Source of the DNA: an uncultured Chitinophagaceae bacterium
Lineage (GTDB): Bacteria; Bacteroidota; Bacteroidia; Chitinophagales; Chitinophagaceae
Length of the DNA: 64,000 nt
Assembly: GCA_936908745.1 (NCBI GenBank)
Contig: CAKZFX010000010.1
Span: 310,001 to 374,000 of the forward strand
Reading direction: 5' to 3'
The stretch's first letter is position 1, and the number at the start of each line of letters is the position of its first letter. The notes below the pieces were generated by a model that had not been told where the DNA came from, made no database searches, and was given only the letters and a program-made list of their open reading frames with translations. This document shows, one piece after another, positions 26,150 through 32,451 of this stretch. The translations under genes were made by a program, and so were the position numbers.

Positions 26150-27429
26150 CGAACTTCAAACAACTCTTCCCATCTTGTTGTATAACGATCGCTGATAAAA
26201 TTCTGCTGCATCTTCCAGTTTCTTGTGGTGCCGCTGGCGGCAAATTTCAATACATCATCCCGCTGGCTGAAATTGACATTGTCAATCATGTCCATCAGTT
26301 TGCGTTCACAGTTTTTTGTTTCGGGTAAAAATAAATTGCCTTGAATGGATGTGTCAGGCACGATGCCACTGAGCATCACACCGGCTTTTTTATATAGTTT
26401 ATTGGGTTCGTATAATTTGTCTACAAGGCTGACGGCTGGTTTTATCAGCTCATTGGTAAATGAGGTAGCGGCAGGTAATGTTATGTATTCAGAATGCGTG
26501 GCCCCACGGTTAAACGTTACCATGTGATCTTCTTCTTTGGTCACCACAAACACACTTACAATTTTGGCTGCGCCATGTTGCCTTCGCAATTTTTCCGCTG
26601 CCCTTGAAGTGTAAGTGGCCACTGCTTCTTTGATCGAAGCAATATCACTTACCGGGCTTCCAAACATTCTTGTGGTAGCGATCATTTTTTTCGCCAGCAG
26701 TTCGTCTTCCATTTCGTTGGACACAATCCCTTTTAGTTCCCGCAGCAACCGGCTGCCCGTTACGCCACCGAGATAGGTTTTTCCAAACTCTTCGCTCATT
26801 TTACTTAACTGCAACGCATCATAAATACCCCACAGCGATTTTAGTTTATCCGCATATTTCCAGCCCACGCCCCATACCTCTTCTATCGATGTTTGCCGCA
26901 GGGCGGCATCCACTTCTTCCTGGTTATGCAAGACCATGATCCCTTTGTATTTAAGGGGTTCTTTTTTCGACAAGCGATTTGCCACTTTGGCCAATACCTT
27001 AGTTGGCGCCACACCTACCGATACTTTGATGCCTGTCCATTGTTCCACCGTGTCTTTTATTTTTTGCGCAATGGAAACCAATTCTTCTTCGGGAAAAATA
27101 CTTAAATCAAGAAAGGCTTCATCCACTGAATACACTTCCACATTTTTATTACCTAATAAAATGCGCAAGGTTTCCATTACCCGCCAGCTTAAATCGCCAT
27201 ATAAATTATAATTGGAAGAAAAAACGGCCACATCATATTTTTCGATCAATGGCTTTGCTTTAAAATAAGGCCCGGCCATTTCCACACCCAGTTTCTTTGC
27301 TTCCTGGCTTCGTGAAATAATACAGCCATCGTTGTTGCTAAGCACTACAACGGGCTGGTCGTCCAGCTTCGGTTTGAATAACCGCTCGCAGGAGCAATAA
27401 AAATTATTACAATCGACAATGGCTTTCAT
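26146..27429 (-). CDS. umuC: Y-family DNA polymerase V catalytic subunit (UmuC-like)
   Basis: 427 residues from the ATG at 27429, used for error-prone translesion synthesis. Palm-domain residues are clear: VDCNNFYCSCERLF (first catalytic Asp, residue 5) and VYSVDEAFLDLS (Asp-Glu pair near residue 100). The SVGVAPTKVLAKVANRLSKK helix and the helix-hairpin-helix region EVWGVGWKYADKL follow, with the UmuC C-terminal domain to the end. The start overlaps the stop of the transposase gene by ATGA, so translation is probably coupled. The UmuD-like gene lies upstream in the same direction. Confidence 0.92.
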   Translation of the reverse strand: MKAIVDCNNFYCSCERLFKPKLDDQPVVVLSNNDGCIISRSQEAKKLGVEMAGPYFKAKPLIEKYDVAVFSSNYNLYGDLSWRVMETLRILLGNKNVEVYSVDEAFLDLSIFPEEELVSIAQKIKDTVEQWTGIKVSVGVAPTKVLAKVANRLSKKEPLKYKGIMVLHNQEEVDAALRQTSIEEVWGVGWKYADKLKSLWGIYDALQLSKMSEEFGKTYLGGVTGSRLLRELKGIVSNEMEDELLAKKMIATTRMFGSPVSDIASIKEAVATYTSRAAEKLRRQHGAAKIVSVFVVTKEEDHMVTFNRGATHSEYITLPAATSFTNELIKPAVSLVDKLYEPNKLYKKAGVMLSGIVPDTSIQGNLFLPETKNCERKLMDMIDNVNFSQRDDVLKFAASGTTRNWKMQQNFISDRYTTRWEELFEVR

Positions 27430-27929
27430 AATTCCCAACTCCTGAAAGGAGTTTTTGTTTCATTCTCATCTTCCGGGTCTGAAGGACTGGGCAATTCATT
27501 CTCATGCATAACAAAACCATATTTGTTTATAAACTCGTCATGCTCATGTTGGAAGGTTTTTTTGGCATGGTGTTGTTCCTGGTTTTTAATATACTCCCTT
27601 ACCCTGTTTATCCCTGATTCACTTACTGATACAGCGAAATAATCATTCTGCCATTCAAATTTCTGCGGCGTTAACTGGTGCTTATTTATCCAGAAAGAAC
27701 TTTCACCCTTTATCAACTGGACTGTTTTGGCGAGTGTCTGATCGCTATTAAGTGAAACAAGAACATGTATATGATCGGTATAGCCGTTTACAAAATCAAT
27801 ATGGATATTTTTACTCCGTGCATTTTTCAGCATGTGCGGAAATAGTTTTGAACGGATCGATTTATCCAAGACCGGTGCCCTTCCTTTTGTCGACCAAACC
27901 AGGTGAATCCAGACTTTCAGATAGCTCAT
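27426..27929 (-). CDS. Y1 (HUH) transposase of IS200/REP type
   Basis: This 167-residue single-domain Y1 transposase has the HUH motif in GYTDHIHVLVSL (residues 49-60) and the catalytic Tyr in VREYIKNQEQHH (near residue 121). Such proteins nick single-stranded DNA at hairpins; IS200 members move themselves, while RAYTs are single-copy and associated with REP hairpins. No insertion-sequence ends are visible. It lies between umuD-like and umuC genes, 61 bases after the first and overlapping the second by ATGA, which argues for a settled gene in the operon. A REP-like hairpin lies directly upstream. Confidence 0.88.
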   Translation of the reverse strand: MSYLKVWIHLVWSTKGRAPVLDKSIRSKLFPHMLKNARSKNIHIDFVNGYTDHIHVLVSLNSDQTLAKTVQLIKGESSFWINKHQLTPQKFEWQNDYFAVSVSESGINRVREYIKNQEQHHAKKTFQHEHDEFINKYGFVMHENELPSPSDPEDENETKTPFRSWEL

Positions 27930-27965
27930 AAGGTTTAATTTTTGATATTATTTTCGATGGATGAT

Positions 27966-28002
27966 TTCCGCTGGTGACTTCCGCTGGGCTTTAGCCCAGC
28001 GG
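27966..28002. repeat. REP-like hairpin upstream of the transposase
   Basis: CCGCTGGGCT (27981-27990) and AGCCCAGCGG (27993-28002) form a perfect 10-bp stem with a two-base loop. A second TTCCGCTGG lies 14 bases away (27966-27974 and 27980-27988), giving the half-repeat plus hairpin shape of REP elements. The hairpin includes the last codons and stop of the umuD-like gene. Confidence 0.65.
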
Positions 28003-28428
28003 GTGAATAACATACGTGACCACGCCCCACATCGAAAAATTGGTAAACTCGGCAAGATTGATATTCTTATACCGATCGTTTTCCGCAATCAAAAATGCCG
28101 ATGAAAAATTCTTATGAAACCTTCGCACCAGCAATTCGCCATTGAGTATCGCCACGATTATTTTACCATTGGCCAGTTTTAATGAACGATCCACAATTAA
28201 TATATCACCATCAAAAATGCCGGCGCTGTGCATCGCATCGCCCTTCATGCGAAAGAAAAAGGTGGCGGGTTTGTTATGGATCAATTGCTCATTAAGATCA
28301 ATTCCCCGTTCCATATAATCATCTGCTGCGGCGCCAAAGCCGGTGGCATTGGCGGTTTTTACTTCCTGCTGCGTAAACTGTTTCGAGCCTTTATAAGCCG
28401 AGCTAAAAAATAAATCTTCCCCTTCCAT
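27991..28428 (-). CDS. umuD: UmuD-like S24 protein lacking the catalytic dyad
   Basis: 145 residues, close to UmuD length (139). It has the UmuD core (AAADDYMERGIDLNEQLI, GIFDGDILIVDRSLKLANGKIIVAILNGE). The nucleophile motif, normally GDSM, reads KGDAMHSAG, so the Ser is Ala (codon GCG). The general-base Lys, normally in the VKK/VKR motif, is Arg in ELLVRRF. The cleavage site, normally CG before the FPSPAADY-type stretch, reads TGFGAAADDY. The protein should therefore be unable to cleave itself. It heads an operon with the Y1 transposase and umuC; the gene start is supported by an AT-rich palindromic region upstream. Confidence 0.87.
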   Translation of the reverse strand: MEGEDLFFSSAYKGSKQFTQQEVKTANATGFGAAADDYMERGIDLNEQLIHNKPATFFFRMKGDAMHSAGIFDGDILIVDRSLKLANGKIIVAILNGELLVRRFHKNFSSAFLIAENDRYKNINLAEFTNFSMWGVVTYVIHPLG

Positions 28429-28447
28429 AAAAATAATTTTCGTAAAA

Positions 28448-28474
28448 CTAAATAATTTAGTAAATTAGTGCTAA
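28448..28474. promoter_or_regulatory. candidate operator for the umuD-like operon
   Basis: CTAAATAATTTAG (28448-28460) is a palindrome with one central base, followed by a partly repeated TAAATTAGTGCTAA. It lies 20 bases upstream of the umuD-like start in the divergent promoter region. A LexA-type or other SOS repressor could bind here, but no known consensus is matched with certainty. Confidence 0.35.
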
Positions 28475-28517
28475 GAAAATGGGTAAATATTTTTTTTAAC
28501 CTTAAAATGGATGGGTT

Positions 28518-29129
28518 ATGTTATTAACAGGTATCACAATGCCCGGCTACCGGGTCTATGAATACCTGCTGGTTTTAAATCCACATGAAGAATTGCGGAA
28601 TAAGATCATGCAGGTGAAAAAGGAATTCGCGGATGCGTATAAAGCGCCGTCGGCCATGGGTGGTAAGCCGCATATCACGCTGGTCAACTTTATCCAATAT
28701 GAAATGATGGAAGAGCGGCTGCTGAACCGGCTGCGGATGATTGCGATGGGATTTCACCCGATCAAAATTGAACTGAAAGACTTTGGCAGTTTCCCGGCAC
28801 ATACGATCTACATTAATATAACATCCAAAGTGCCGGTGCAAAGTTTGATAAAAGAAGTGCGTCATGAAGCGCAGCGGTCGATGAAACTGAATGATGATAA
28901 CAAGCCGCATTTTATCATGGAGCCACACCTCACCATTGCCCGAAAACTACAGCCCTGGCAATATGAAAAAGGCTGGCTGGAATACAGCCACAAACACTTT
29001 ACAGCAAGATTTATTGCCAATGAAATGGTATTGCTGAAACGGGAAGTGGGTGAAATGAAATACCAGGTGGTGCAGCGGTTCCAGTTTCAGAATATGCCTG
29101 TGGCTACCCGGCAGGGCGAACTGTTCTGA
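28518..29129 (+). CDS. 2H phosphoesterase (2'-5' RNA ligase-like)
   Basis: 203 residues with the two HxT/S motifs of the 2H superfamily: PHITLVNF (near residue 52) and PHLTIARKL (near residue 137). Family members hydrolyse cyclic nucleotides or 2',3'-cyclic phosphates or ligate RNA in vitro. The start could be the ATG at 28518 or 28539 (MPGYRVYEYL); the latter fits the family fold start. It is divergent from the umuD-like gene and may share its control region. A link to the RNA-repair genes at 31-37 kb is tempting but they are not adjacent. Confidence 0.82.
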   Translation: MLLTGITMPGYRVYEYLLVLNPHEELRNKIMQVKKEFADAYKAPSAMGGKPHITLVNFIQYEMMEERLLNRLRMIAMGFHPIKIELKDFGSFPAHTIYINITSKVPVQSLIKEVRHEAQRSMKLNDDNKPHFIMEPHLTIARKLQPWQYEKGWLEYSHKHFTARFIANEMVLLKREVGEMKYQVVQRFQFQNMPVATRQGELF

Positions 29130-29170
29130 TTAAGATGTTTTTACAAGCCTTAATCGGGCATACAATAGTT

Positions 29171-29197
29171 TTTGTGTGCTTAGTGGCCTTTGCGGGA
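29171..29197. repeat. CTTTGTG-type repeat remnant in a 206-base gap
   Basis: TTTGTGTGCTTAGTGGCCTT followed by TGCGGGA resembles the dispersed CTTTGTG/CTTAGTG family. The rest of the gap 29130-29335 is AT- and GA-rich and shows no gene that I can support. Confidence 0.35.
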
Positions 29198-29335
29198 ACC
29201 AAAATAGCATAACCAGCAACCTTGTGGGATGGGAACAGTGAGTAAGGAGAATAAAGAGTAAGAAATGTGTGAATGATAATGAAGAGAAACTCTTTGTTCT
29301 CCTTTTTTTATTTATAGCAAGCCAAAACAAATTCT

Positions 29336-30478
29336 ATGTCAGAAAAACTGAAACAGGATCACTATAAAGTAACTCCAAAGACAGCTAACTCTTCAGAAGC
29401 TTCCGGTGAAGGGGTTTCAGAGAAGGCCTCGCAATACCTTGCTGGCCGTGGCGCACAATTCAACACCAAAAACCGTTTCCAGAAAAATGAGATCACAAGA
29501 GAACATATTGAAGGGATTGATGATTGGGATGAACCAAATGCGCCGACTATTTATATGGAGCAGGAATCAAAAACCATTGTCAACAATGTAGAAAGCAAAG
29601 ACGTGAGCATGAGCTACAGCATGAATCCCTATGCCGGTTGTGAGCATGGTTGTATTTATTGCTATGCGAGAAATGTGCATGAATACTGGGGCTATAGTGC
29701 CGGTCTTGACTTTGAACGAAAAATCATCGTCAAAAAAAATGCACCCCAACTGCTGCGCAAATTTTTGATGAAAAAAAACTGGGATGCGACACCCATCATG
29801 CTCAGTGGCAACACCGACTGTTACCAGCCTGCCGAACAAAAATACCGCCTCACAAGAGGCTTGCTCGAAGTCTGCAATGAATTTAACCAGCCGGTAGGCA
29901 TTTTGACAAAAAATTCCTGGATACTAAAAGACAAAGATGTATTGCAGGAAATGGGTAAAAAGAAAATCGTATCGGCGATGGTGTCCATTACTTCTTTCAA
30001 TGAAGACCTTCGCCGGGTGATGGAGCCACGCACCACCACGGCCAAACAAAAACTAAAAGTGATCAACGAACTCAGCAGCGCCGGAGTACGCATGGGCATT
30101 ATGATGGGGCCGATGATACCGGGATTGAATGAACATGAAATGCAACGTATCATGAAAGCGGCGGCCGACAATGGGGCAACGTTCACTGCTTATACATTTA
30201 TACGACTGAATGGCGCTATTAAATTCTTATTCCATGATTGGCTCTATAAAAACTTTCCGGACAGGGCGGATAAAATATGGCACCTCATAGAGCAAAGCCA
30301 TGATGGGAAAGTAAATGATACCCGCTGGGGTGTTCGCATGCGTGGCGAAGGAAATATTGCCGAACTGGTGGCACAGCAATATAAAAAATATGGGAAGCTC
30401 TATGGCATGAATGCGGAAGAGTGGAGTTTGGACAGGACTAAATTCCGTGTGCCGGGTGCACAGGGAAGACTATTTTAA
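29336..30478 (+). CDS. PA0069-family radical SAM protein
   Basis: 380 residues. The radical SAM cluster motif is CEHGCIYCYAR (Cys near residues 102, 106 and 109), preceded by the conserved NPYAG and followed by ARNVHEYWGYSAGLDFERKIIVKK split in the family pattern. The N terminus has the GRGAQFNTKNRF segment typical of PA0069 proteins. The family resembles spore photoproduct lyase in its core but the reaction is unknown. It is monocistronic with about 40 bases before the next gene. Confidence 0.88.
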   Translation: MSEKLKQDHYKVTPKTANSSEASGEGVSEKASQYLAGRGAQFNTKNRFQKNEITREHIEGIDDWDEPNAPTIYMEQESKTIVNNVESKDVSMSYSMNPYAGCEHGCIYCYARNVHEYWGYSAGLDFERKIIVKKNAPQLLRKFLMKKNWDATPIMLSGNTDCYQPAEQKYRLTRGLLEVCNEFNQPVGILTKNSWILKDKDVLQEMGKKKIVSAMVSITSFNEDLRRVMEPRTTTAKQKLKVINELSSAGVRMGIMMGPMIPGLNEHEMQRIMKAAADNGATFTAYTFIRLNGAIKFLFHDWLYKNFPDRADKIWHLIEQSHDGKVNDTRWGVRMRGEGNIAELVAQQYKKYGKLYGMNAEEWSLDRTKFRVPGAQGRLF

Positions 30479-30517
30479 TTTTATTGCCGGGTAAAATGGA
30501 TGCTGTAACTTTTGTGC

Positions 30518-30928
30518 ATGAAACAAAACAGGAAAGCATTTTTGGTAAAAGCTGGATTGGCAGCAACAGCAGTTACAACACTGTCAGCATTCAAAAACGA
30601 TAACGGCAAACAGCAAATGAAAAACGTATTCATTCATCATGTTTACTTCTGGTTAAAAAACACAGGAAATGAATCAGACCGTAATAAACTGGTTGAAGGA
30701 TTAAAAAAGCTATCTGAAGTTAAAACAATAGCCAACTTTCATATTGGCAAACCCGCAGCTACAAACAGGGATGTGATCGAAAGAGGATATGCGGTTTCAT
30801 GGTTCGTTCAATTTGCAAATGATGCTGACCAGGCGAGTTATCAAGCAGACCCGGTTCACTTAAAATTTGTAGAAGATTGTTCTCATTTATGGAGCAAAGT
30901 GATCGTGTATGATTCAGTGGATGTTTGA
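30518..30928 (+). CDS. exported Dabb (stress-responsive barrel) protein
   Basis: 136 residues from the ATG at 30518. The N terminus has a Tat-like or Sec-like export signal (NRKAFLVKAGLAATAVTTLSAF, with RK in the place of twin Arg). The rest is a Dabb dimeric alpha-beta barrel domain: FIHHVYFWLKNTGNESDRNKL, IANFHIGKPA and YQADPVHLKFVEDC. Dabb proteins are often small stress or ring-closing enzymes; the substrate here is unknown. Confidence 0.8.
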   Translation: MKQNRKAFLVKAGLAATAVTTLSAFKNDNGKQQMKNVFIHHVYFWLKNTGNESDRNKLVEGLKKLSEVKTIANFHIGKPAATNRDVIERGYAVSWFVQFANDADQASYQADPVHLKFVEDCSHLWSKVIVYDSVDV

Positions 30929-30966
30929 TGGCGAAAAAATATTTTTAAAAATTTCTTTCAAAAAAT

Positions 30967-30998
30967 TTGGCAACATCAAAAAAATAAATTCATCTTTG
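30967..30998 (+). promoter_or_regulatory. candidate promoter of a short transcript
   Basis: A TTG at 30967-30969 and CATCTTTG at 30991-30998 resemble the -33 and -7 elements with 21-base spacing. Transcription from here would end at the terminator at 31141-31166, giving an RNA of about 160 bases that contains the 30-codon frame at 31017. Confidence 0.4.
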
Positions 30999-31016
30999 CA
31001 TCGCAAACAAAAACAA

Positions 31017-31109
31017 ATGCAACGCATAACACTACATATCGAATCAGCGAATTGGTTTAGTCCCAAAGGTGACTATACTTTTTGCGGAGCGTGTATGCTG
31101 CATGGATAA
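31017..31109 (+). CDS. possible 30-residue peptide in a short terminated transcript
   Basis: ATG to TAA encodes 30 residues ending FCGACMLHG with a CxxC motif. It sits between a candidate promoter and a strong terminator 31 bases after its stop. I recognise no family. The transcript could equally be a non-coding RNA or a leader of the tRNA array downstream. Confidence 0.35.
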   Translation: MQRITLHIESANWFSPKGDYTFCGACMLHG

Positions 31110-31140
31110 GTTATAAACAACGGATTCAACGAAATACAGG

Positions 31141-31166
31141 CCCCGCAAGAGATTGCGGGGTTTTTT
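31141..31166 (+). terminator. Rho-independent terminator 1 upstream of tRNA array
   Basis: CCCCGCAA, loop GAGA, TTGCGGGG, then six T. A classic strong terminator. Confidence 0.9.
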
Positions 31167-31258
31167 ATTACCCGTCTTTGCTGAAGCGAAGGGAAATAAA
31201 AATGTACTGATGTTGTGTAATGTGGGTTATTTTGAATCTATACAAGGAAGAAAATAAA

Positions 31259-31417
31259 ATGCTGAAACAATTACGACATAAAAGATTTAGCAAAACGATG
31301 AACAAGATACAATTATCATCCATCGGCTGCCAGTGGTATGCCCGGGCGATAGAGAGCAGTGTGCCCAGTGCTAATGATGATAATAAAAATAAACGACCGT
31401 GGAGTGTCCATACGTAG
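31259..31417 (+). CDS. possible 52-residue basic small protein
   Basis: From the ATG at 31259 the frame encodes a basic peptide (KQLRHKRFSKTMNKIQLSS near the start) with no known domain. An upstream start at 31220 would give 65 residues. A purine-rich stretch (AAGGAAGAAAA) precedes the ATG and a strong terminator follows. It may be a real small gene or an RNA leader; no family is recognised. Confidence 0.35.
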   Translation: MLKQLRHKRFSKTMNKIQLSSIGCQWYARAIESSVPSANDDNKNKRPWSVHT

Positions 31418-31443
31418 GCGAATAAATACGCCTGAACGAATGA

Positions 31444-31477
31444 AGCCCGGTCGAAACAAACGACCGGGCTTTTTTTA
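31444..31477 (+). terminator. Rho-independent terminator 2 upstream of tRNA array
   Basis: AGCCCGGTCG (31444-31453), a seven-base loop, CGACCGGGCT (31461-31470), then seven T. A perfect 10-bp stem. Confidence 0.92.
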
Positions 31478-31512
31478 TGCATGGCCGAAACTAAAACCAA
31501 GGAAGGTATGTG

Positions 31513-31650
31513 ATGAAACTTTTAATAGCAGTGCTGATCATTCATTTGATTATAGAATTGATTGATAAGAAAAGAAAAAATAACAAAGACAATTCAACTA
31601 TTACGGACAATGAAAACATTCGTCACCCGGCAGAATATGAATTGCGGTAA
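31513..31650 (+). CDS. small single-pass membrane protein, 45 residues
   Basis: ATG at 31513 preceded by GGAAGG. The first 18 residues (MKLLIAVLIIHLIIELID) form one membrane helix, followed by a strongly basic KKRKNNK stretch and a polar tail. The topology, helix then positive charges, predicts a cytoplasmic C terminus. Small hydrophobic proteins of this kind occur in toxin-antitoxin modules and as membrane sensors, but nothing specific can be claimed. It is the last possible protein gene before the tRNA array. Confidence 0.5.
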   Translation: MKLLIAVLIIHLIIELIDKKRKNNKDNSTITDNENIRHPAEYELR

Positions 31651-31675
31651 AATAAAATTGCAGAAAGGAGGAAAT

Positions 31676-31714
31676 AAGTGCTCCCTGCACGTGATGCAGC
31701 AGGGACACTTTTTC
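31676..31714 (+). terminator. long hairpin directly before the tRNA array
   Basis: AAGTG (31676-31680), one bulged C, TCCCTGC (31682-31688), a ten-base loop, GCAGGGA (31699-31705) and CACTT (31706-31710), then TTTCT. The 12-bp stem plus T run looks like a terminator or attenuator 22 bases before the first tRNA. Confidence 0.7.
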
Positions 31715-31735
31715 TAAAGCTCTTTGAGAAAAAAT

Positions 31736-31808
31736 ATAGCAGCATTCCGATTGGCCGGATACTTCACCTGGAATGAAGAGGTTGCAGGTTCGAATCCTGT
31801 CTGCTATA
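31736..31808 (+). tRNA. tRNA-Pro(UGG)-like, first of the array
   Basis: Acceptor ATAGCAG/CTGCTAT pairs perfectly, the anticodon stem CTTCA/TGAAG encloses CCTGGAA (anticodon TGG), and the T-arm is GCAGG, TTCGAAT, CCTGT. Position 33 is C instead of the almost universal U, and three bases instead of two separate acceptor and D-stem. It is followed by CA rather than CCA. It may not function in normal decoding. Confidence 0.7.
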
Positions 31809-31811
31809 CAA

Positions 31812-31888
31812 AGTTGGTTTGTTCGTCTAATGGTTGAGGATATCAAGCTTTCTACTTGAAGATACCGGTTCGAATCCGGTACAGACTA
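31812..31888 (+). tRNA. tRNA-Glu(UUC)
   Basis: Anticodon stem TCAAG/CTTGA with loop CTTTCTA gives anticodon TTC. The T-arm ACCGG, TTCGAAT, CCGGT is perfect; the acceptor AGTTGGT/ACAGACT has one mismatch and one wobble. Position 37 is T, whereas a purine is expected. It starts three bases after the previous tRNA. Confidence 0.78.
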
Positions 31889-31893
31889 CAAAT

Positions 31894-31985
31894 GGTTCGT
31901 TGGTGTAACGGCTAACATTCCTGATTGTCTATCAGAAGCTATGAGCCTGCCTGTCGGAAGACAGGTTCGGCTCTCATACGAACCG
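31894..31985 (+). tRNA. tRNA-Asp(GUC) with palindrome inserted in the T-arm
   Basis: Acceptor GGTTCGT/ACGAACC is perfect, the D-stem GTGT/ACAT is good and the loop TTGTCTA gives anticodon GTC. The usual T-loop is replaced: the T-stem ATGAGCC is followed by TG, a 16-base hairpin (31950-31965), TTC and then GGCTCTCAT. Position 37 is T, not a purine. The gene is about 18-20 bases longer than normal. Confidence 0.72.
31950..31965 (+). repeat. GC-rich hairpin element inserted in tRNA-Asp T-arm
   Basis: CCTGTC, GGAA, GACAGG: a 6-bp stem closed by a GNRA tetraloop. It is immediately followed by TTC of the T-loop. Related copies lie at 32175-32190 and 32726-32745. Confidence 0.8.
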
Positions 31986-31990
31986 CTTAT

Positions 31991-32062
31991 TACCGCGTAG
32001 TGTAATGGCTAACATATCACACTTTGACTGTGATGTTCACAGTTCGAATCTGTGCCTGGTAA
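31991..32062 (+). tRNA. tRNA-Gln(UUG)
   Basis: Anticodon stem TCACA/TGTGA with loop CTTTGAC gives TTG. T-arm CACAG, TTCGAAT, CTGTG is perfect and the D-stem is GTGT/ACAT. The acceptor TACCGCG/CCTGGTA has one C-C mismatch and one wobble. The discriminator A is followed by CA. Confidence 0.82.
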
Positions 32063-32069
32063 CAAAAAT

Positions 32070-32141
32070 GTTGTCGTTAGCTTATGTGGTAAAGCATCCG
32101 TCTGTGCAACGGAAGAACAGGGTTCGAATCCCGGCGTCAAC
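32070..32141 (+). tRNA. tRNA-His(GUG)-like
   Basis: The stem TCCGT/ACGGA encloses CTGTGCA, anticodon GTG. An extra G at the 5' end facing a C in the discriminator place is the identity mark of tRNA-His. The D-stem GCTT/AAGC is perfect. The T-arm around TTCGAAT is imperfect with an apparent one-base deletion, the acceptor has a T-T mismatch, and position 37 is C instead of a purine. Confidence 0.72.
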
Positions 32142-32144
32142 CAA

Positions 32145-32209
32145 TACGGCTGTATCAGGTAATTAACCGGCGTGCCTGTCGGTAGGCAGGTTCAATTCCG
32201 GGAGCCGTA
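32145..32209 (+). pseudogene. tRNA-like remnant with inserted hairpin
   Basis: TACGGCT (32145-32151) pairs perfectly with AGCCGTA (32203-32209) as an acceptor stem, but only 51 bases lie between. A T-arm-like CCGG...TTCAATTCCGG is interrupted by the hairpin element at 32175-32190. I find no convincing anticodon arm. It is either a decayed tRNA or a tRNA-like RNA of a different kind. Confidence 0.6.
32175..32190 (+). repeat. GC-rich hairpin element in the tRNA remnant
   Basis: CCTGTC, GGTA, GGCAGG: a 6-bp stem with one G-U pair and a GGTA loop, followed at once by TTC. This is the same element and the same position as in tRNA-Asp. Confidence 0.8.
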
Positions 32210-32215
32210 CAATAA

Positions 32216-32288
32216 TGGTTTATAGTTCAATGGAACAGAATACTTCACTACGGATGAAGAGATACAAGTTCGAATCTTGTTAAGCCAA
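32216..32288 (+). tRNA. tRNA-Arg(ACG)
   Basis: Acceptor TGGTTTA/TAAGCCA (one wobble), D-stem GTTC/GAAT, anticodon stem CTTCA/TGAAG with loop CTACGGA (anticodon ACG, A34 normally edited to inosine by TadA), T-arm ACAAG, TTCGAAT, CTTGT. A well-formed tRNA with no encoded CCA. Confidence 0.88.
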
Positions 32289-32296
32289 CGAAAAAA

Positions 32297-32367
32297 TGCG
32301 GTTTAGTAGAATGGCAGAACACCGGTCTCATACGCCGGAGATATTGGTTCGAATCCGATAGCCGCAA
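32297..32367 (+). tRNA. tRNA-Met/Ile2(CAU)
   Basis: Acceptor TGCGGTT/AGCCGCA, anticodon stem CCGGT/GCCGG with loop CTCATAC (CAT), T-arm ATTGG, TTCGAAT, CCGAT. The D-stem is weak, with only two of four pairs. Elongator Met and lysidine-modified Ile tRNAs share this anticodon and cannot be separated here; the acceptor does not have initiator features. Confidence 0.8.
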
Positions 32368-32371
32368 CGAA

Positions 32372-32443
32372 GATGACTTAACTCAACGGCAGAGTGCTAC
32401 CCTGATACGGTAGAAGTTAAAGGTTCAAATCCTTTAGTCATCA
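32372..32443 (+). tRNA. tRNA-Ile(GAU)
   Basis: Acceptor GATGACT/AGTCATC, D-stem ACTC/GAGT, anticodon stem CTACC/GGTAG with loop CTGATAC (GAT) and T-arm AAAGG, TTCAAAT, CCTTT are all fully paired. This is the most canonical tRNA of the array. Confidence 0.92.
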
Positions 32444-32451
32444 CTGAAAAA

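Noticed and set aside
27426..27929. Recent IS200 insertion
   Set aside because: No left or right ends are found and the gene overlaps umuC by ATGA, which a fresh insertion would not give.
29130..29330. A 66-codon - strand frame between the 2H phosphoesterase and radical SAM genes
   Set aside because: It is low-complexity and Ser/Leu-rich, overlaps repeat remnants and has no start context or family.
31950..31965. Group I intron or archaeal-type intron in tRNA-Asp
   Set aside because: The insertion is only about 20 bases, sits in the T-arm and lacks intron cores or a bulge-helix-bulge; it is better explained as a palindromic element.
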